From Sialis fuliginosa (taxonomy: Eukaryota; Arthropoda; Insecta; Megaloptera; Sialidae), in NCBI GenBank assembly GCA_961205875.1, contig OY540821.1:15996001-16060000 (forward strand): a stretch of 64,000 bases of DNA. Direction: 5' to 3'. Position 1 is the first letter of the stretch. The number at the start of each line of letters is the position of its first letter. Both the position numbers and the translations under genes were made by a program. The notes beneath the pieces are model-generated. The model saw nothing but the letters and a program-made list of their open reading frames with translations. It made no database searches and had not been told where the DNA came from. Of this stretch, positions 58,130 through 64,000 are shown piece by piece.

Positions 58130-58589
58130 AGGTACTGGCACCAGTCTTGGATATGACCCCAGTAATGGCTATTTTTAAATTAAATGTTTTGTTGATACTT
58201 GATTACTACCATTTATAAATATTAATTTATATACATTTGACGGCCAATAGAAGGACATTTAAACTAATTATTAGTATAATTTATTTATTTATTATTATAT
58301 TATCATAGCAACTGCTTTACATTATTTCATATTTGACGATTCTTTCTTTTATATCTTTTGTATCGTAGTACTTTTTGTAATCATTAGCAAGTGTCCATCA
58401 CTGCGTGCTCATTACTGGTTTTACTATATCCATTACTGGAGAAAAAAACATAAACAAATTATAAAGCTATAATTAAAAAAAAAAACTACATTATTAACAT
58501 GAGTTCATGAGAATTACAAAAAAGAAGCCCGTCAATCAGAAAAACAGTAAATCCTGCTCTTATAGCGGCCATAACTGGTGCCTTTACCT
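58130..58589. mobile_element. family C MITE, 460 bp
   Basis: The ends AGGTACTGGCACCAGTCTTG and AACTGGTGCCTTTACCT are inverted and flanked by TA. Inside the tips are CCCCAGTAATGGCT and AGCGGCCAT. Related to 61866-62381, 53078-54217 and 26812-26960. Confidence 0.8.
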
Positions 58590-59212
58590 TATTTTACAGA
58601 AGGCTATCTTCGATAGCAACAATTATTACTTCTTAGGGTTGAAAAATCCTGAATTCAATAATATAAAATATCACATAAATCATTGAAAATGAAATGTTTC
58701 TAAAACTATATATCTTGCAAAGGGTTTTGCATGAAACTTTAAATTCTACATAAGGGATTAACTTTTATAAAATATTGGATGAATTATGAACCAATAATAG
58801 TATTTTTTTCAGTAGAAACTTATAAATACTTTATATTCATGTATGTATGTATTATATTGATATATTAGAATAATAAAATAAAAACAGTAGGCCTATATAA
58901 GGGTTGATATTTGCATATTTATACTAAACAGGAAATATATATGTATATATTTCTATGTCATATAATATAATATGAAGTATTTTTTGAATTTTTGATAGAA
59001 ATATTTTATAAATTATGACGAAAATATTGATTTTAATGCAACCGAAAAAAACATCATAGTATGTAACTCTTTTACGACGTCAAATAGAAATTTCGTCGAT
59101 TTTTAAATTCTTGCTTTCTGGGAAACCATTTCCTGAGGAATTGTGATTTTTTTTCTTTTGATCCTTGTGTTTTATTTAAATTTTAATGTAGGTATTAATA
59201 ATAAAAAAGCAT
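58590..59212. other. AT-rich stretch, no gene seen
   Basis: No coding frame or repeat boundary was recognised. Confidence 0.5.
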
Positions 59213-59401
59213 CAAATACAAATCCCCTAACCATAAAAATTGTAAGAGTTTAGATTTATATGTGTTTCCATAGCAATGCTATTATCATCAGAGTCATAAA
59301 CACTAGTGTCTTTAGGACTCCGATGATGATAGCATTGCTATTGAAACACGTGTAAGTCTAAATTCTTACAATTTTTATGCTTAGGGGATTTGTATTTGAT
59401 A
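59213..59401. repeat. ~189-bp long hairpin
   Basis: Arms of about 80-85 bp start ATCAAATACAAATCCCCTAA and end in the inverse GGGGATTTGTATTTGAT. They continue through ATAGCAATGCTATTATCATC / GATGATGATAGCATTGCTAT to a small loop near ACACTAGTGT. Mismatches are few. It is either a foldback MITE or a hairpin-RNA source. Confidence 0.8.
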
Positions 59402-59487
59402 AGTAATAACCATAGTTTTTGTCTGTTGTTTACTATAAAACCATTACATTTTCTGAACTTTATGCGCAATAATCCTTACATATTATA

Positions 59488-59575
59488 AAAACGCAACGTC
59501 TGCCTGTCTGTCTGTCTGTCCGTTAGTGCGCTTGTCACTCGAGAACTACTTATCCGATTTACGTGTATTTTTTAA
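59488..59575. repeat. dispersed CTGTCTGT repeat, pair with 59969-60050
   Basis: CGCAACGTCTGCCTGTCTGT, CCGTTAGTGCGCTTGTCACT and GAACTACTTATCCGATTTAC form one unit; the second copy differs at several bases. Confidence 0.7.
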
Positions 59576-59919
59576 ATTCATTTAGTATATATTTTATTAT
59601 GTAAGGTTACATTTTAGTATGCAAAATTAGGAAGGAAATTAACAACGTATTTAATAAGTTATTTCAGAGTGCAGTAAATATTTTCTATATTAACTGTTGG
59701 ATATAAAAAACAAACAAAAACAGCGAGAAACTGTTATCGAACATATGACCCAACAGTTTTGTCGAAGTATGTTTGGAGTAAACTATATACTAGTGTAAAG
59801 ACATTGTCGTTTTTGTTTTTGTACGAAACTTTCCATTTCTATCTTTGTTCTTTATCTTTTTTTATACAGCACAGAATTGCAAGAATCAAGTAAAATACGT
59901 CTAAATAATGTTACTTCTC

Positions 59920-60203
59920 CAGTGGCGTACGCCAATCAATTATCTTTTACTTCCTTATTAATATATATATAAAGCTCAACGTCTCTCTATCTGTCTGTCT
60001 GTCCGTTAGTGCACTTATCACTCAACAACCACTTATCTATTTTTTTAATTCATAGGTACATTCTCGTATTAGGTAACATAACAACTAAGCAGTGACGATA
60101 ATAATAAATCAAGTCGGAAAAAAGTTTTTTTTTTTTTACAGAAAAACTACATAGAAGTTATTCACGTCAAAAATAATGATTTTTTTTTCATGGTACGCCA
60201 CTG
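59920..60203. mobile_element. hAT-like MITE, 284 bp, holding the second CTGTCTGT repeat
   Basis: The ends CAGTGGCGTACGCC and GGTACGCCACTG are inverted. The flanks TACTTCTC and TCTGCTGC do not form a convincing duplication, so boundaries are less sure. The repeat pair member of 59488-59575 lies inside. Confidence 0.55.
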
Positions 60204-61865
60204 TCTGCTGCAACCAGAAAGTATTTCTGCTACTATAATGTAATTGGAGTTTTGTCCTGCATTTTTCCCCAATGCAGTATTTTTACTTTTCCGTGACAAA
60301 TGTCTCCAGATTCGCTTTTGTTGATAAAAATATACATTATCTAAGTGATCCCCCTCTAAAGAACATATATTTTGCTGTTTTCATTTATTGAAGTTCGCAT
60401 ATAAATATTTATTTGATGGGTGACCCTGTTCGATTAAAAATATTTTATTGCTTACAGCATTTTTGCTAGCATGTGCAATATATATAAATGCAATATTATT
60501 AAAACAAAAATTCTATTTACTGTTTTTATGAATAAACAATATTTCTAATATATATATTTTTGTTACAGGTACGTTCTAAAATATATGCTCTTCATAAACG
60601 TAAGTAGTATATTTTTTAATAACTATAGAATAATCTTGTCTATGACAATACTATTTGTATTAAGACAAAGTAAGCTTATAAAAGCTACACAAAAGGTATT
60701 TAACGGATTATAGGTGCACTAACGTTCAATAGTTTCAATAAATACACAGTTGTTTGCAAAACCTACTGATTCCTAGCTAGAGTGAAGATTATAAATCAAA
60801 ACAATGTTTCCTTTTGATATATGTACATATGTCTCTTTAATCATATTCCATGTAAATATTAAGATTTATCGTAAATGGCAACGTTGAAAACCTTTTTAGC
60901 ATAACAAGAAGTTCAATGTAAAACATTATAACAATTTTGAGCAAAAAAAGTTGTTTTATAAAAATTATTAGAAGCGATGGCTAAAAAACGGTCCCGAAAA
61001 TTACGTTATATATTTTAAATTTGCAATAAAAAAAAAATTCAATAAACCAATGAAAAAATTTCGTAGAGAATTTTTTTTTGGCATACCCTTTATTGGTTTG
61101 TAACTTTTTAAGATGTAAATGAAAATATTTTTTTTAGTCTTAAATTAACAATCGTTAAATTTGAAAATTCGTAACATCTGATTTGAGAGATATACAAACT
61201 AAATAACTATTTTTTTTAATTACGAAAGGTAAAAAAAAATTTTCTTTTATTTGATAAAATTTTTAAAAGGAACGATGCTGTTTAGTCAATTTAATTTTGC
61301 GAGAAAGTAATTAAATAGAGTTCGTCAAAATGAATATCCTTTAAGCGCAGTATAATTGCAGTACGTACATTGAAAAGAAAAACTTTTTTACTTGAAAAAT
61401 AAAGCTACCCCATAGTTTGGCGACACCAACTGTGAAAAGCAATAAAAACAATCTTCGTGTTAGCGGCAATTGCAAAAACAGATAATAAAACCTACCCTTA
61501 TAACAACGTCCGGGGATGTTAAGGGTATGTGAATGTCACCCTTAACTATACAAAATATAATTAACTATCATAATTTTATATTAACTGTACTTTCTAACTT
61601 GAAGTTTTCATGGTTATTATTATTCGATTATAGATTGGCTGTCTTAAAATCGTAATTCTTGGATTCTGGGTGTAAACCATGGTATTATCCCCACTTCACT
61701 TATTACATAATTATTTTAAAAAAAACTGTAGAAGCTTCAAAGCATGTTATACATGTTCAAAACATACTAATTTTGTTTACTTGTATAATATTTTTGTTTT
61801 TGTTTGAGGAAAACTGATTCGAAGGTAACTAATAGATAATATCTAAAGACTGATAGACACACATA
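60204..61865. other. AT-rich stretch; possible micro-exon at 60569-60599
   Basis: An acceptor (ATATTTTTGTTACAG) and a donor (AACGTAAGTAGT) bracket 31 nt at 60569-60599, similar in layout to 19400-19427. No gene can be built from it. A lone foldback end (TTCTTGGATTCTGGGTGTAA) is at about 61659. Confidence 0.3.
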
Positions 61866-62381
61866 AGGTACTGGCACCAGTCTTAGTTGGATATGACCCC
61901 AATAATGGTTTTTTTTAAATTAAATGTACTGAATTAGAATTTTGATTACTACCATTTCTGAATATTGATCTATATACATTTAACTGTCTTACAGCGTGAT
62001 TTGATGACAATCGGCGAATAGATGTTAAAATGGTGGACATTTAAACTAATTATTAGTATAATTTATTTATTAATTAAAATATTATCATAGCTACTGCTTT
62101 ACATTGTTTCAAATTTGACGATTCTTTCTTTTATATTTTTTGTGTCGTAATACTTATCATTTTGCAAATGTCCATTACTGGTCTTACTTTACCCAGTACT
62201 GGAGAAAAAACATAAACAAAATAAAAGGCTTTAGTTAAAAAACAAACTATATTTGCGGACTTTGGTAATTAAATTGATTAAATAAGGAGTAACTTGTTTT
62301 ATTAATAACATGATTTTATGACAATTTAAAAAAAAGCCAGTCAACCACAAAAAATAGCGGCTATAACTGATGCCCGTACCT
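61866..62381. mobile_element. family C MITE, 516 bp
   Basis: The ends AGGTACTGGCACCAGTCTT and AACTGATGCCCGTACCT are flanked by TA on both sides (61864-61865, 62382-62383). The interior includes AATTAAATTGATTAAATAAG, whose inverse appears at 26812-26960. Confidence 0.8.
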
Positions 62382-62532
62382 TATATTGAGGTGAAAAAAA
62401 TCAAGATTAAGTGAATGTCAGAAATATTTCCATCTAAATCTTAATTTTGAATTTCTGTTGTATGTAAGAAAATAACAATTCTTTCGTCAGCGAAATAAAT
62501 TAAAAGTTAAGTTTTTTTTGGCCAGTACAATA

Positions 62533-63068
62533 CAGTAAAAGCTCTTTATTCGCGGGGTATATTTTCCATAAATTTGCCGCGAATACAGAAACCGTGAATA
62601 CGGAATGGTAATTTATATGGGATTATAGGAAATACGTTCCTAGGTGACAAAATAAATAAACAAATACAATATAAAAAAATCAATTTAATTGAAGTTTTTG
62701 ACCATATTGATTAATTATTATCTTCAGGCTTAGGCAATGGTTTAAAGAATTTTGTAATTTTTTCTTGCTTGGCAGTTTTTAAAAGCTCCTTCAATTCATA
62801 CTGATATTCAGCAGTGGCATTAGCAATTTGCCTCTTAAAAATAAGACTTCGTTCCATAGACGGATCAATTTTCATAAAAAGCTCATTTGCCATTCTTAAA
62901 CCTTCACTAAGATTTTTTATTGGAATCCTTTTTATTATTATGTATGTATTGATTAGATCCGCGAATAAAGAAATCTTTAGCCGCAAATATAGGAATTGGG
63001 TCGCATTTTTTTAATCCGCGAATAGTGAAAACGCGATTGAAGGAAACGCGAATAAGGAGCTTTTACTG
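62533..63068. mobile_element. Tigger/pogo-like deleted element, 536 bp
   Basis: The ends CAGTAAAAGCTCTTTATTCG and CGAATAAGGAGCTTTTACTG are flanked by TA (62531-62532, 63069-63070). CAGTA.AA.CTC..TATTCG ends are typical of Tigger-type pogo elements. It retains part of its transposase gene (62711-62986), so it is an internal-deletion derivative of an autonomous element. Confidence 0.9.
62711..62986 (-). pseudogene. Tigger-type transposase, C-terminal remnant
   Basis: The minus-strand frame ends NATAEYQYELKELLKTAKQE, then KITKFFKPLPKPEDNN and a stop. The KQ.KIT.FF pattern and the preceding acidic helical stretch match the C-terminal tail of Tigger/jerky-type DDE transposases, downstream of the catalytic core. 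The frame has no ATG start of its own: it opens in the element's subterminal region. No CENP-B-type DNA-binding domain and no catalytic triad remain, so it cannot act. It lies wholly within the terminal inverted repeats of the 62533-63068 element. Confidence 0.7.
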
Positions 63069-63179
63069 TATACATTTCCAGCAATGTGCAATAAATATCA
63101 ATTATGTAAGATAAAAAAACATCAAATAGATTTCGACCAACAACAATTTGTCTACGTCTGAACCAGAATCTGTGCAATT

Positions 63180-63420
63180 ATGTTAATTTAATCCCCGACT
63201 TCCTAGTTTTCGTTGCGCAGGACCTCCATATGTCACTTTCTACCCACTTCAACGTAATTAAGAGAGTTTTTTCTGGAACAAGGGTTTCATTGTGCTAGGC
63301 CAGTTCTTCTTGATAACACTCGTGCTGGGACAGATTAAGTAGGGTAAAATAGCGAGCATCGCTTCAGTGACTTCAGTTGTAAAATTGTTGTTATAGGTCG
63401 TAGAACTTTGATTTACATTT
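63180..63420 (-). other. degenerate coding-like stretch, unidentified
   Basis: A patch less AT-rich than its surroundings. One minus-strand frame reads SDARYFTLLNLSQHECYQEE, then LA, a stop, and HNETLVPEKTLLITLKWVES, then DIWRSCATKTRKSG. Another frame is open for about 54 codons (FTTEVTEAMLAILPY...). The composition suggests an old coding relic of a transposon or gene, but I recognise no family. Confidence 0.25.
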
Positions 63421-63495
63421 TGTTAACTTTGTTGGCCAAATCATTTTTTAATTTTTGTTTCACTATATCTATAGTTTTTAGTCTACCCTGAGATA

Positions 63496-63714
63496 CAGTG
63501 GCGTAGATATGGGGGGGGGGGGTCAAGGGGATCAATCTCCCCCCCATGAGTCTACTTCATGAGAAAACTCAAAGACATTTTTTTAAACTCTTCTAGTATG
63601 AACAAAATCAACTTTTTTTAAAATGCAGTAGTTAGTACGAAAAGAGTCTAATAGAATTTTATTTTCAGCTTTTTAGTCGGTTTTAAAAAGGCAAATTAAT
63701 TTTTTTTAATTTTT
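63496..63714. mobile_element. hAT-like MITE, second copy of 8656-9060, right-truncated
   Basis: It starts CAGTGGCGTAGATATGGGGG and matches the 8656 copy through CATGAGTCTACTTCATGAG and AGTACGAAAAGAGTCTAATA. It stops at about 63714, where a family A MITE interior begins directly. Confidence 0.85.
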
Positions 63715-64000
63715 TTTGGTCAAATTTAACGATGTGTGATTGGTGCATTTTGAAATGCCGCCATAAAATTTAATAAAATAGTAATTAGTATTTTGTTTTC
63801 AAATTTATATCTGCCAAAAAATATTATTTCAATTTTATCTAGGATGCTAACTTTAATTTCATTATATATTTTATTATTGAAAACCAAATACTATTGATTA
63901 ATTTAAAATTTATCAGTTAGTTTCGAGGCGGCATTTCAAATTGCACCAATCACACATCGTTAAATTTGACCAATTTCTAATTGTCCCCATGTTAGATTTC
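63715..64000. mobile_element. foldback MITE family A, copy 7 (left-truncated, runs off the window)
   Basis: It begins in the interior (TTGGTCAAATTTAACGATGT) and continues to TTGTCCCCATGTTAGATTTC at the window end. The common orientation of the middle is kept. Confidence 0.85.

Noticed and set aside
1-64000. tRNA or rRNA genes
   Set aside because: No cloverleaf with GGTTCRA-type arm or rRNA-like conserved stretch was noticed by eye; a covariance search would be decisive.

Overview
The window is animal nuclear DNA, most likely from an insect. It is strongly AT-rich (by eye well under one third G+C), has GT-AG introns, a very low gene density, and is crowded with small non-autonomous DNA transposons. 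Three protein-coding loci can be supported. The insect assignment rests on the trehalase type (secreted, apparently C-terminally anchored), a short six-cysteine Kazal-like secreted peptide, an SLC16-type transporter with the DGGWGW-like motif, and insect-style hAT, mariner, Tigger and Harbinger MITEs. The order is not resolved.

Layout. 0-2.7 kb: arrays of a ~161-bp satellite. 2.7-17.6 kb: no host gene; hAT-, mariner-, Tigger- and Harbinger-like MITEs, a mariner-type transposase fragment, a 251-bp tandem duplication and the first of three ~730-bp palindromes. 17.97-18.86 kb (+): a three-exon gene for an 83-aa secreted Kazal-like peptide. 19.5-20.2 kb: a second, diverged array of the ~161-bp satellite. 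20-32 kb: MITEs, including one with a plant-Stowaway-like terminus, and a GC-rich island near 25.3 kb that may be a promoter and 5' exon. 32.24-33.78 kb (+): a long exon encoding a Cys-rich cytosolic extension and the first membrane segment of an SLC16 (monocarboxylate transporter) protein; no other exon of it was recognised. 34-48 kb: a ~1 kb C-rich/G-poor block, a 1.85-kb Harbinger-type element, foldback MITEs, a 3 x 200-bp tandem repeat and the second palindrome. 49.02-50.87 kb (+): a trehalase with its whole coding region in one exon. 51-64 kb: more nested repeats, the third palindrome, and a Tigger element keeping the C-terminus of its transposase.

The three genes do not form an operon or an obvious pathway. 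Trehalase (cleaves trehalose outside the cell) and an SLC16 carrier (family moves small carboxylates and related solutes) could both serve carbon supply, but the sequence does not link them. The main gene-level surprises are the trehalase, whose expected catalytic-base Glu is Asp, and the transporter's long N-terminus with repeated CxxCxxxC motifs. The main genome-level surprises are the nested and rearranged foldback elements, the long palindromes that could yield double-stranded RNA, and a satellite family sharing a conserved non-repeat tail.
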